Shown piece by piece: positions 9,260-17,621 of a stretch of 64,000 nucleotides of DNA. The translations under genes and the position numbers were made by a program. Numbering within the stretch: position 1 is the stretch's first letter; every line of letters begins with the position of its first letter. This stretch comes from Chitinophagales bacterium. Lineage in GTDB: Bacteria; Bacteroidota; Bacteroidia; Chitinophagales; LD1. The stretch is taken from contig JAEUVA010000019.1 in assembly GCA_016787045.1 (NCBI GenBank), forward strand, positions 1-64,000, written 5' to 3'. Below the pieces are notes generated by a model that worked only from the letters and a program-made list of their open reading frames with translations, was not told the origin of the DNA and ran no database searches.

Positions 9260-10125
9260 CAAAAATTGCCTATCAGTTTGGCGGACAAGGGGCAATTGTA
9301 GACCCCATACCCAGTAAATTAAAGCGGATTGTTACCTCTGCCACTTTTTTGTTGGGGGCATTTATGCTCACTCAATTGATTGTTCAGTTGTATATATATA
9401 CCTTTACCACACTCCTCGGTTACGAAACCCAGTTTGGCTACCATTGGGTGGTGGCCAAGCCATTTGCCTGGGACATGTGGGGTAATGTACGGGTTGTTAT
9501 GATATATGCCATGCCACCAATTATTTGTTTGGTGTTGGCGTACATTACACAGTTTGTGTTTATCAATTACAGTTCTGTGGCTACCCGCAGCAAGTTGTTT
9601 TTTTTATGGATGCAAACGTGTCTAATAAACCTGCTTTTAACCCAGTTGTTTATATTGCCGGTAGGGTCAAAAGGCGGCTTAACTGGCTTTTATCAAACTT
9701 TCTCCATTGTAGCTACTTGGTTTAGGGTCGAAGGAGTATATTTTTTACCGGCTACCATACTAGCCGCTGTATTAGCGGTGCTATGGGGCATATTTATTGC
9801 ACCACAGCTTCAAACCTTCTCATTTTCGGCCCGGCTTATCCAAACCAAATCCGGCAAAGATGCCATGTCCAGACAGGTATTTGTATTTCCACTTTTGTTA
9901 GCATCCCCATTTATTATACTCTTCAGCAATCAGTATTCGTTTTTTGTACACGTTATTTCTGTGGCACTAATGGGATTGATTTACGTTGGTGTGATTATTC
10001 GCCACCGCACCGATGCCAGCGTAGTGATGTGTAGCAAAGAAGACTTTTTGAATGCATTGAATTGGAAAGAAATAGTAGCAGTAATAGCGCTTTGGACAGT
10101 TATTATTGTGTTTTTTAACCGGTAA
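9256..10125 (+). CDS. Exosortase-associated multi-pass membrane protein
   Basis: This 289-residue inner-membrane protein has about seven predicted transmembrane segments, beginning near ATFLLGAFMLTQLIV and ending with a C-terminal helix VIALWTVIIVFF. No catalytic or transport motif is recognised. The start codon overlaps the stop of the exosortase gene (ATGA), which implies coupled translation and a functional link. I recall a family described as XrtX-associated membrane proteins with this genomic position, and this looks like a member, but I cannot verify it by search. It might present the substrate, supply the acceptor molecule or export the processed product. These roles are inferences. 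Confidence 0.75.
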   Translation: MTKIAYQFGGQGAIVDPIPSKLKRIVTSATFLLGAFMLTQLIVQLYIYTFTTLLGYETQFGYHWVVAKPFAWDMWGNVRVVMIYAMPPIICLVLAYITQFVFINYSSVATRSKLFFLWMQTCLINLLLTQLFILPVGSKGGLTGFYQTFSIVATWFRVEGVYFLPATILAAVLAVLWGIFIAPQLQTFSFSARLIQTKSGKDAMSRQVFVFPLLLASPFIILFSNQYSFFVHVISVALMGLIYVGVIIRHRTDASVVMCSKEDFLNALNWKEIVAVIALWTVIIVFFNR

Positions 10126-10133
10126 GCCACTGC

Positions 10134-10183
10134 TTACAATTGTCATAGAATTGTAAAAAAGCGTTTGTAAAAACGGGTTTTTT
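10134..10183 (+). terminator. Possible weak terminator after the exosortase genes
   Basis: A perfect 8-bp AT-rich inverted repeat (10134-10141 with 10149-10156) is followed by a 5-bp stem CGTTT/AAACG (10162-10175) and GGTTTTTT. The first hairpin lacks a T run and the second stem is short, so termination is likely but weak. Confidence 0.35.
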
Positions 10184-10213
10184 GATTTCATTTGCCGCCC
10201 TTATTTACATTTA
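10181..10213 (+). promoter_or_regulatory. Candidate promoter of the PKD-domain T9SS gene
   Basis: TTTG (10181-10184) and TACATTTA (10206-10213), separated by 21 bases, resemble the -33 and -7 elements, with one mismatch to TAnnTTTG in the latter. The ATG of the next gene is at 10242. Confidence 0.35.
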
Positions 10214-10241
10214 CACCATCATAAGTTTAAAAAAACAAAAC

Positions 10242-12254
10242 ATGAAACAACTCTTCACAATTGCTTTTGTGCTTTGCGCCCTCATCGGATTTGGCCAGCA
10301 AAACACAACAGACATTAGCGTGGCTGGACAGAAAATTTTGTTCAACACCGCAGGCAAAAGAACCATTGACCCGGCTTCTAAGTACAGCCGTCCGGCTCGT
10401 GCTAACAAAGGCGATAACCGCGCCCAGAACGTTAACTTCATCATTGACTATGGTTATTTGGATGAGCAGTATGCCTCTAACGTTACTTCTGGCGATTACT
10501 ATGATGACCGCATTTTTCAAGTTGGTCGCAGATTGCCCATTGACTCTTCATTTACCCTGCGTTGGGCATTCCAGTGGTATCCACAGATTGTAGATGCAGA
10601 CAATGTGAGCGCATGGCCTTTTATTGAATATCCGGCTTCTAAGATTCAAATGACCATAGACACCATTTTGGTTTCACTGGGTCATATCCGCAACTCTAAC
10701 AGCACAGATACTATTGTTGTATCAGTTTGGGATTTTGACAACCTAAACACGATCAGTTTTGCTGATTCAGGATGCACTGGTACCCTTTATGGACGTGCCA
10801 TGTTAACCGTAGATTCATCATTAACCGGTGCTGGCTCACAAGCAGGTACTATTGCTATTGGCACTTTCCCGTTTGTACCGGCAACACCAATTGTTATCCC
10901 TCAAGGAAAGCGTTTTGTGATACAGGTTGACTTTTTTGGTCAAAACAACGATGAGTTTTACTTGTTAGCCGGTCGCAGAAACGATTGCGCTAATGCTACT
11001 TGCGGCTCAAGCTTACCATACATCATGGATGACTACAACGCGCAGGTTACCGACTTTAACTCCCTAGGAGCCATCCGTTTTGGAGCTGGTACTTCACAGG
11101 CGGGTCAATACCCTACTACTTTCTTCTACAACGATTGCAACGGCAACCAAGGCGGACCAGACAGCACAGATTGCGAATTCTTTACCATGAGCGATTTGTA
11201 CATCTTCCCAAATATCAAAGCAGTTATTCCAGATTTTTACGCAGCTATTGCCTCTGATGTAACTAACGGCTGCCCTGGTGCTACAGCTACATTAACCGCA
11301 TCTGCTGGTGGTTCCTCTTCAACACCTTATACTTACGCTTGGTCAACATCAAGTGGTACACTCAGCAGCACCAGCGATCCACAAGTAAATCTTACCTTAG
11401 GTGGTACAAACGCAGTAGTTACAGTTACTGTAACTGATGCCAGCAATCAAACAGTTTCAGAAACATTTACCATTACTTCTCGCGCAGTAACCGTAAGCGT
11501 ATCAAGTGCTAACCCATTAGTAATTAACTGTGGTGGTACTGGTACCATTACCACTACAATTGGCGGAACTACTACCGGCAAAAACTACGTGTGGAGCACA
11601 GGTGCTACCGGTGCAAATACAACTACAGTAGCTGCTCAATACCCAGGTAATTACAGTGTAACTGTAACTAACAGTTTCGGCTGCTCAGCGTCTGCTACTA
11701 CTTCAGTTCAATATCCCGGAGGTTTGAACAACAACATCAACTTCACTGTACCTGGTGGTCAAAAGTGTAAAGATCAATCTATTACCTTTACCAATACTTC
11801 TGACCGTACTGCTGGTTGGGATTACACTTGGACATTTGGTGATGGTAACTTCGGCATTGGTACAAAAGATGGTTCAAACATTTACCAAAACCCTGGTTCT
11901 TACAACGTTAAGCTTGAGCAAGACAGTGCAGGTTGCAAATTTACCTCTACTACAAAGTCAGTTACTATTGCTAACTGTACTGGTTTAGATGATGTAGCTT
12001 TCAGCAACAATGTAAGTATTGTTCCAAACCCAACCAATGGCAACGTAACCATCAACATCAACGGAGCTGAAGGTAACGTAACAGTTAAGCTGTACAACAT
12101 CATCGGTTCTGAGTTAAAATCGTTTACTACTAACGATGTAAACAACAACTTTAGCCGTGTATTTGACTACAGCGACTTGCCAACCGGCACCTACTTAGTA
12201 AAAGTACAAACCGGCAACAAAACAGCTGTGAAGCGCTTAGCTATCAGCAAGTAA
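10242..12254 (+). CDS. T9SS-secreted protein with PKD-like domains
   Basis: This secreted protein of about 670 residues starts at the ATG encoding MKQLFTIAF, which opens a clean signal peptide ending near IGFGQQ. Upstream in-frame codons lack that property. The first 330 residues form a novel-looking region with strings of Asp and aromatic residues. Two PKD/Ig-like domains follow (TYAWSTSSGTL at about 370, and WDYTWTFGDGNFGIG at about 535, the classic PKD W-x-F-G-D-G motif). The C-terminus is a type A T9SS domain (IVPNPTNGNVTI, GSELKSF, DLPTGTYLVKVQ, ending KRLAISK). It is probably exported to the cell surface or medium. A good terminator follows. No enzymatic motif was seen. Confidence 0.92.
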   Translation: MKQLFTIAFVLCALIGFGQQNTTDISVAGQKILFNTAGKRTIDPASKYSRPARANKGDNRAQNVNFIIDYGYLDEQYASNVTSGDYYDDRIFQVGRRLPIDSSFTLRWAFQWYPQIVDADNVSAWPFIEYPASKIQMTIDTILVSLGHIRNSNSTDTIVVSVWDFDNLNTISFADSGCTGTLYGRAMLTVDSSLTGAGSQAGTIAIGTFPFVPATPIVIPQGKRFVIQVDFFGQNNDEFYLLAGRRNDCANATCGSSLPYIMDDYNAQVTDFNSLGAIRFGAGTSQAGQYPTTFFYNDCNGNQGGPDSTDCEFFTMSDLYIFPNIKAVIPDFYAAIASDVTNGCPGATATLTASAGGSSSTPYTYAWSTSSGTLSSTSDPQVNLTLGGTNAVVTVTVTDASNQTVSETFTITSRAVTVSVSSANPLVINCGGTGTITTTIGGTTTGKNYVWSTGATGANTTTVAAQYPGNYSVTVTNSFGCSASATTSVQYPGGLNNNINFTVPGGQKCKDQSITFTNTSDRTAGWDYTWTFGDGNFGIGTKDGSNIYQNPGSYNVKLEQDSAGCKFTSTTKSVTIANCTGLDDVAFSNNVSIVPNPTNGNVTININGAEGNVTVKLYNIIGSELKSFTTNDVNNNFSRVFDYSDLPTGTYLVKVQTGNKTAVKRLAISK

Positions 12255-12275
12255 TTAGATACCATATTTTTTAAG

Positions 12276-12305
12276 AACGCCCGCACAAAAAGCGGGCGTT
12301 TTTGT
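12276..12305 (+). terminator. Rho-independent terminator
   Basis: A 9-bp GC-rich stem (AACGCCCGC with GCGGGCGTT), a seven-base A-rich loop and a following T run lie 22 bases after the stop of the PKD-domain T9SS gene. Confidence 0.92.
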
Positions 12306-12403
12306 TTGCAATAGTGTCCTAAAAAACACTTTTCAACACACGTATAAACAGGTTTGCTGTGTATTGGTGGAGAATTACGCGAGTTACAGCGCACCACAGC
12401 AAG

Positions 12404-12411
12404 TATATTTG
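12404..12411 (+). promoter_or_regulatory. -7 promoter element close to the start codon
   Basis: TATATTTG is a perfect TAnnTTTG element and ends nine bases before the ATG at 12421. Transcription would begin within a few bases of the start codon. No convincing -33 TTTG was found at the expected distance. Confidence 0.5.
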
Positions 12412-12420
12412 ACGCGAATG

Positions 12421-13107
12421 TCACTAAAGATTACATACTTCGGCCACGCTTGTTTTAGCGTGCAGCTAGCGGGCAAAACCGTATTGTTTGACCCATTTAT
12501 TCGTCAAAATGAATTGGCAAAGCATGTTGATGTAAGTACTGTAACAGCTGACTATATATTGATTTCACACGCGCACTTTGATCACTTGGCTGATGCTTTG
12601 GAGATTGCGCAGCGTTGCAATGCAGTAATCATTTCTAACTACGAAATAGCAGAATGGTTTGCCAAACAAGGCGTTAAGGTACACCACATGAACCACGGTG
12701 GCAAATGGAAGTTTAAGTTTGGAGGGGTTAAGTATGTGGCTGCTGTGCATACCAGCAGTTTGCCCGATGGCTCTTATGGCGGAAACCCCGGTGGTTTTGT
12801 GATAGAAAGCGAGGAAGGTAATTTTTATTACAGTGGCGATACGGCTTTGACCATGGATATGCAACTGATACCGCTCACCTGCGCTCCACTAACTACTGCA
12901 CTGCTTTGTATTGGCGATAACTTTACTATGGGCATAGATGATGCCGTACATGCCGCGCAATTTGTAAAGTGCAATAAAGTGATTGGTGTACATTATGATA
13001 CGTTTGGATACATCAAAATAGACCACGAAGCAGCAGTTAAAAAGTTTGCCGCCAGCGGAATTGAATTGTTATTGCCCGCTATTGGCGAAACGATAGAAAT
13101 AGTATAA
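12421..13107 (+). CDS. UPF0173-type metal-dependent hydrolase
   Basis: This cytosolic metallo-beta-lactamase-fold hydrolase has 228 residues, the usual length for the UPF0173/YtkL group. The family N-terminus KITYFGHACF fixes the ATG at 12421; the upstream in-frame codons give non-conserved sequence. The metal-binding motif is SHAHFDHLAD (residues about 45-54), with further ligands in a YYSGDTA segment and in GVHYDTFG. The substrate of the family is not known. It is followed after 17 bases by parA and may be co-transcribed with it, though a functional link to chromosome partitioning is unproven. Confidence 0.92.
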   Translation, partial: SLKITYFGHACFSVQLAGKTVLFDPFIRQNELAKHVDVSTVTADYILISHAHFDHLADALEIAQRCNAVIISNYEIAEWFAKQGVKVHHMNHGGKWKFKFGGVKYVAAVHTSSLPDGSYGGNPGGFVIESEEGNFYYSGDTALTMDMQLIPLTCAPLTTALLCIGDNFTMGIDDAVHAAQFVKCNKVIGVHYDTFGYIKIDHEAAVKKFAASGIELLLPAIGETIEIV

Positions 13108-13124
13108 CGAATTAATTACCTACG

Positions 13125-13997
13125 ATGACGGCAAAAAAGAAAGAAGCAGCAAAAACACATCACGCCAAAGTGATAACACTGGCCAACCAAAAGGGCGGAG
13201 TAGGCAAAACCACTTCGGCTATCAATATAGCCGCCAGCTTGGCGGTGCTGGAGTTCAAAACCCTGCTCATAGATGCCGACCCGCAAGCCAATGCCACATC
13301 GGGTGTGGGCTTTGACCCCAAGAGCATTAAAACAAGCGTGTACGAGTGTTTGGTAGGCGAGGTGAAGGCGCGAGATATTATACTGGAAACAGAAACCCCC
13401 AACCTGTTTTTACTTCCATCGCATTTGGATTTGGTAGGTGCTGAGATTGAACTCATTAACCAGCCCAATCGCGAAAAAATTTTTAAAGGAATAACCGATG
13501 AATTGCGCAGCGATTATGATTACATCATTATTGATTGCTCGCCTTCGTTGGGTTTAATTACGGTGAATGCACTAACCGCAGCCGATTCGGTGTTGGTGCC
13601 AGTGCAATGCGAATACTTTGCGTTAGAAGGTTTGGGCAAATTGTTGAATACCATCAAAATTGTGCAAAGTCGGCTCAATCCGGCATTAGAGATAGAAGGC
13701 ATTGTGCTCACTATGTTTGACCCACGTTTGCGTTTGGCTAATCAGGTGGTAGAAGAAATTCGCAGACATTTTCAGGATATCGTGTTTGAAACCATTATTC
13801 ACCGCAATACGCGACTGGGCGAAGCACCCAGCTTTGGTAAACCCGCTATAGTGTATGATGCCGAGAGCAAAGGCAGCATCAACTACATGAACCTTGTTCG
13901 CGAAATTTTACAGCGAAATGACGCCACCAATATTCCTAATCGGTTGAAAGAATTTAATTTAGTGGCCGAAGACGAGAACACCACTCCGGAGGCCTAA
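13125..13997 (+). CDS. parA: Chromosome partitioning ATPase ParA/Soj
   Basis: ParA is a deviant-Walker ATPase that binds DNA non-specifically when ATP-loaded and moves ParB-parS complexes. It also modulates DnaA in some bacteria. The 290-residue protein has the Walker A box KGGVGKTTSAIN near residue 25, the switch DADPQANAT and the Walker B region IIIDCSPSLG. An N-terminal lysine-rich tail precedes the fold. parB starts 38 bases after the stop, but a hairpin with a T run overlaps the parA stop codon, so parB expression may be attenuated or independent. The chromosomal family members are the closest in appearance; nothing suggests a plasmid. Confidence 0.96.
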   Translation: MTAKKKEAAKTHHAKVITLANQKGGVGKTTSAINIAASLAVLEFKTLLIDADPQANATSGVGFDPKSIKTSVYECLVGEVKARDIILETETPNLFLLPSHLDLVGAEIELINQPNREKIFKGITDELRSDYDYIIIDCSPSLGLITVNALTAADSVLVPVQCEYFALEGLGKLLNTIKIVQSRLNPALEIEGIVLTMFDPRLRLANQVVEEIRRHFQDIVFETIIHRNTRLGEAPSFGKPAIVYDAESKGSINYMNLVREILQRNDATNIPNRLKEFNLVAEDENTTPEA

Positions 13998-14010
13998 TCC
14001 GGAGTTTTTT
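13983..14010 (+). terminator. Hairpin with T run overlapping the parA stop codon
   Basis: An 8-bp stem (ACTCCGGA with TCCGGAGT) and a seven-base loop that contains the TAA stop are followed by six Ts. It has the form of an intrinsic terminator but lies between two genes normally co-expressed, so it may work as an attenuator that sets the ParA:ParB ratio. Confidence 0.7.
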
Positions 14011-14035
14011 ATCTCAACTGCAAAAACATACTGTT

Positions 14036-14956
14036 ATGAGCGAAAAGAAGAAGAGCGTGCTGGGGCGCGGACTAAGTGCATTGCTGGAAGCCAATGATAC
14101 CACCACTACAGCCACCCGCGAAAAGCAGATAGGTGCTAATAACAACCTGCAAACTGCGGTAGTGATGCAGATTCCATTGGAGCAAATTGAGGTAAACCCT
14201 TTTCAGCCCCGCACCACATTTGAAGAAGAAAGTTTGCAAGAGCTGGCCGATTCCATCCGCATACATGGAGTGATACAGCCCATTACTGTACGCAAGGCAG
14301 ATAATAACAAGTTTCAACTGATAGCCGGAGAACGGAGATTACGCGCATCAAAGATTGCCGGAAAAAAAGAGGTGCCGGCTTATGTGCGCACAGCCACCGA
14401 CCAAGAGAGTATAGAAATAGCGTTGATAGAAAACATACAACGCGAAGATCTTAACCCATTAGAAATATCTATCAACTATAAACGCTTGCAGGATGAATGT
14501 GATTTAACACAAGAGCAACTGGCAGAGCGGTTAGGTAAAAACCGCAGTACTGTTACTAACTTTTTGCGCTTGCTCAAACTACCGCCCGATGTACAAGCCG
14601 GCTTGCGCGATGGAAAAATTACCATGGGGCATGCCAAAGCGCTGATGGCCATTGAAAACCCGGTATCGCTACTGGCTGCTTTTAAAGAAGTAGTATCAAA
14701 AGCGCTGAACGTAAGGCAGGTAGAGGATTTAGTAAAAACGTACTCAGATAAACCGCGCAAAACTATTTCAGGCAGCAAAGGCAATACATCGCCCACCGTG
14801 CCGTTTACTGTGATTAAAATGCAAGACCAGTTGATGCGGGCACTTTCTACCAAAGTGCAGATAATACGCACCAAAGAAGGCAAGGGAGAAATTATTCTAA
14901 AGTTCTACAGCGATGAAGACCTCACTCGGCTTATAGAACTGATAGTAGAAAAATGA
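14036..14956 (+). CDS. parB: Chromosome partitioning protein ParB/Spo0J
   Basis: ParB binds parS sites, hydrolyses CTP and spreads on DNA to form the segregation complex. The 306-residue protein shows the usual order. A short N-terminal ParA-interacting peptide (VLGRGLSALLEAN) comes first. The ParB/Srx CTPase domain follows, with the IEVNPFQPR, VIQPITVR and LIAGERRLRAS motifs. The central helix-turn-helix (TQEQLAERLGKNRSTVTNFL) recognises parS, and a C-terminal dimerisation region closes the protein. The start is the ATG encoding MSEKKKSVLGRG. The stop overlaps the start of the next gene (ATGA). A strong candidate parS lies at 26079-26094. Confidence 0.96.
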   Translation: MSEKKKSVLGRGLSALLEANDTTTTATREKQIGANNNLQTAVVMQIPLEQIEVNPFQPRTTFEEESLQELADSIRIHGVIQPITVRKADNNKFQLIAGERRLRASKIAGKKEVPAYVRTATDQESIEIALIENIQREDLNPLEISINYKRLQDECDLTQEQLAERLGKNRSTVTNFLRLLKLPPDVQAGLRDGKITMGHAKALMAIENPVSLLAAFKEVVSKALNVRQVEDLVKTYSDKPRKTISGSKGNTSPTVPFTVIKMQDQLMRALSTKVQIIRTKEGKGEIILKFYSDEDLTRLIELIVEK

Positions 14957-15798
14957 ACCACACAATTCATCGTACCAACGCATTAAGGTTTTTCGTGCAT
15001 ACAGAGATGAAATTTTTAGCATGGGTAGTTGATTTCTGCATGCTAAAAACTGGCGCAAGTACAAAGCCGAAGTTGTTTGTTAACATGCTGTCTTTGTATA
15101 GCGTGCTGTTTTATTTGGCAAGTGTTTTTCTTGCCACTTCCACACAAGCTCAAACTGCCAACGACAGTATTGTAGAAGTGCCACCAAAGCAGAAAATTTC
15201 TTTTGTTCAGGCAGAGCAGGACTCTGCTAAAACGTTGGGGGATAAAGTAAAATTCAGCACTTCCGATAGTGCGCAGATAAACGCAGTGCGAGCAATTGCT
15301 ACAGACACTACTCTAAAATCTAAACCCGAAAAACAAAAGCGCCACAGCCCTGCAAAGGCCGCTGTGTTTTCGGCAGTGCTGCCGGGCTTGGGGCAGGCAT
15401 ACAACAAAAAGTATTGGAAAATTCCGATTGTGTATGCCGGTCTTGGTGGGCTGGGGTTCGCGGTGTATCATACCGCAAGTAATTTTAATGCGTATCGCAA
15501 TGCATATCGCTTGCAAGTAGATGAGAACCCGTTAACTGTAGGTCAGGTAAATGGGATTAGTGATGCTTCTACACTTAAAAGCTATAGAGATTACTACAAG
15601 CGATACCTAGATATTTCTGCCATTTGCACAGCAGTATGGTACACCCTCAACATTGTAGATGCAGCAGTAGATGCTCACTTGTTTGAATGGAACATGCGTG
15701 ATGACCTGAGTGTGAGTTGGCGGCCGGTAGTGCAGCCATACGGTGGCTTGCAACAGCCGCAGGCCATGGCCGGTGTAAGTATCCGGTTAGGATTTTAA
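14953..15798 (+). CDS. DUF5683 membrane-associated protein
   Basis: The conserved part begins around PAKAAVFSAVLPGLGQAYNK (near residue 133) and continues into a tandem hydrophobic segment IPIVYAGLGGLGFAVYH, as in DUF5683 proteins that commonly follow parA-parB in Bacteroidota. The function is unknown and envelope localisation is likely. The start is uncertain. The ATG at 14953 overlaps the parB stop, which favours coupling. A convincing signal peptide (SLYSVLFYLASVFLATSTQAQ) begins only later, so starts at 15040 or 15085 would yield a normal exported protein. The longest form is given here. The C-terminus (MAGVSIRLGF) ends like a membrane beta-strand. Confidence 0.88.
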   Translation: MNHTIHRTNALRFFVHTEMKFLAWVVDFCMLKTGASTKPKLFVNMLSLYSVLFYLASVFLATSTQAQTANDSIVEVPPKQKISFVQAEQDSAKTLGDKVKFSTSDSAQINAVRAIATDTTLKSKPEKQKRHSPAKAAVFSAVLPGLGQAYNKKYWKIPIVYAGLGGLGFAVYHTASNFNAYRNAYRLQVDENPLTVGQVNGISDASTLKSYRDYYKRYLDISAICTAVWYTLNIVDAAVDAHLFEWNMRDDLSVSWRPVVQPYGGLQQPQAMAGVSIRLGF

Positions 15799-15842
15799 GT
15801 TTGTAGAATAGTATTTTTTGTAACAAGCAAATAGATAGTAAT

Positions 15843-17618
15843 ATGTTGGAGCAGCAGTTGAAGCAGTTTACCGTTAGGGCATTTAAACAAGAATTTGATG
15901 CAGCCGTAACAGAAGCAGAGGTAACCATCAATATCACTAAAAAGGAACATACCGGTGATTTTACGGTTGTAGTTTTTCCGCTTATCAAGTACTCAAAAAA
16001 AAATCCGGAGCAAACCGCACAATGGCTGGGTGATAAGCTTAAGGTAGAGAGTGGAATCGTGACGGAGTATAACGTGGTAAAAGGTTTTTTGAACCTTACG
16101 TTAGCCCATTCATACTGGCAAAATAAATTAAATGAAATTGCGCTGAACATTAACTACGGTGTGTTTACGCCTAACCACCAAAAAGTTGTGTTGGAGTATT
16201 GTGGCCCTAACACTAATAAACCTTTGCACATCGGCCACGTACGTAATATGTTACTCGGCTATGCTATGGGCGAAATTTTGAAGGCCAATGGTTTTGACCT
16301 CACAAAAGTAAATATCTACAACGATCGGGGCATCAACATCAGCAAGAGTATGGTGGCGTATCAACGCTATGGAAATGGTGCTACCCCACAGAGCACCGGT
16401 ATTAAAGGAGATCATTTTGTGGGCGATTGGTACGTGAAGTTTGGCGAAGTGGTAAAGAGCGAATTGGAGGTAATACCCAATAAGCCGGAGGATAAAGATG
16501 AAGCAGCAAAACTGACCCCCATATTCAAAGAAGCGCAGGAGATGGTACAGAAATGGGAAGCTGATGATGCTGAAACTCTTGCCTTGTGGAAGCAGATGAA
16601 TAGTTGGGTGTATGAGGGCTTTCAAGAAACTTTTAAGGTGTTGGGTATTGACTTCCAGAAAGATTACTACGAAAGCGAAACATACAAATTAGGAAAGGAC
16701 ATTATAGAAGAAGGGCTGCAAAAACAGGTATATAAAAAACGTGCCGATGGCGCAGTGATAGTTGATCTTACCCGTGATGGCTTAGACGAAAAGGTGCTGC
16801 TGCGCAGCGATGGCACATCCATATATATTACACAAGATTTGGGCACAGCCGAACTTCGCCACAAAGAGTTTGGTATGGACAAAATGATTTATGTAGTGGC
16901 CAATGAACAGGACTACCATTTTAAAGTGCTGAAACTTGCCCTGCAAAAATTAGGCAAGCAATGGGCTGATGGTATTTACCATTTGAGTTATGCACTGGTA
17001 GAGTCGCCTACCGGGCGCTTTAAAAGCCGAGAGGGGAAAACCGCAGATGCTGATGATTTAATTGCAGAAGTATTGCGTATAGCTGAAGCTAAAACAAAAG
17101 AGTTGGGTAAAATAGAAGAACTAACCGATGAAGATCTTACTGAACTTTACCGCATTATAGGCCTTGGTGCATTAAAATATTTTATACTTCGTGTTAACCC
17201 ATACAAGAAAATTATTTTTAACCCGGAAGAAAGTATAGACCTGCATGGACATACTGGTCCGTTTATTCAATACACGCATGCGCGTACTTGTGCCGTGTTG
17301 CGCAAAGCAGGTAAAGCAGAGTTTAGCAAAACCACTTACCCGCAAATACTTCAAGCTGAAGAGCGTGAACTGATTATACATATTGCAGAATATGAAAACG
17401 TTTTGCGCAGTGCAGCCGATAAATACGACCCCAGCGAAATGGCCAACTATTTGTATCAGTTAGCCAAGCTATACAACAAGTTTTATCATGAGCAGCCCAT
17501 ACTAACCGCACTAACTGAGCAGGAAAAACAATTTCGCTTACTCATTACTCAGCAAACAGGCCGCCTGATTAAACAAGGCATGAAACTGCTGGGCATTGAT
17601 GTGCCGGAAAAGATGTAG
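15843..17618 (+). CDS. argS: Arginyl-tRNA synthetase
   Basis: This class I synthetase charges tRNA-Arg with arginine in the cytosol. At 591 residues it has normal length. The N-terminal Add-1 tRNA-recognition domain is followed by the HIGH motif in NKPLHIGHVRN at about residue 123. The GRFKSREGKTADADD segment takes the place of KMSKS, as is usual for ArgRS. The all-helical anticodon-binding DALR domain occupies the end (YLYQLAKLYNKFYHE). It lies alone on the plus strand and ends three bases before the stop of a convergent gene. A tRNA-Arg(CCT) gene is also in the window. Confidence 0.97.
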   Translation: MLEQQLKQFTVRAFKQEFDAAVTEAEVTINITKKEHTGDFTVVVFPLIKYSKKNPEQTAQWLGDKLKVESGIVTEYNVVKGFLNLTLAHSYWQNKLNEIALNINYGVFTPNHQKVVLEYCGPNTNKPLHIGHVRNMLLGYAMGEILKANGFDLTKVNIYNDRGINISKSMVAYQRYGNGATPQSTGIKGDHFVGDWYVKFGEVVKSELEVIPNKPEDKDEAAKLTPIFKEAQEMVQKWEADDAETLALWKQMNSWVYEGFQETFKVLGIDFQKDYYESETYKLGKDIIEEGLQKQVYKKRADGAVIVDLTRDGLDEKVLLRSDGTSIYITQDLGTAELRHKEFGMDKMIYVVANEQDYHFKVLKLALQKLGKQWADGIYHLSYALVESPTGRFKSREGKTADADDLIAEVLRIAEAKTKELGKIEELTDEDLTELYRIIGLGALKYFILRVNPYKKIIFNPEESIDLHGHTGPFIQYTHARTCAVLRKAGKAEFSKTTYPQILQAEERELIIHIAEYENVLRSAADKYDPSEMANYLYQLAKLYNKFYHEQPILTALTEQEKQFRLLITQQTGRLIKQGMKLLGIDVPEKM

Positions 17619-17621
17619 TGT

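Noticed and set aside
10134-10156. Perfect 8-bp AT-rich inverted repeat as a strong terminator
   Set aside because: It is followed by an A run, not a T run, so it was kept only as part of a weak composite terminator.
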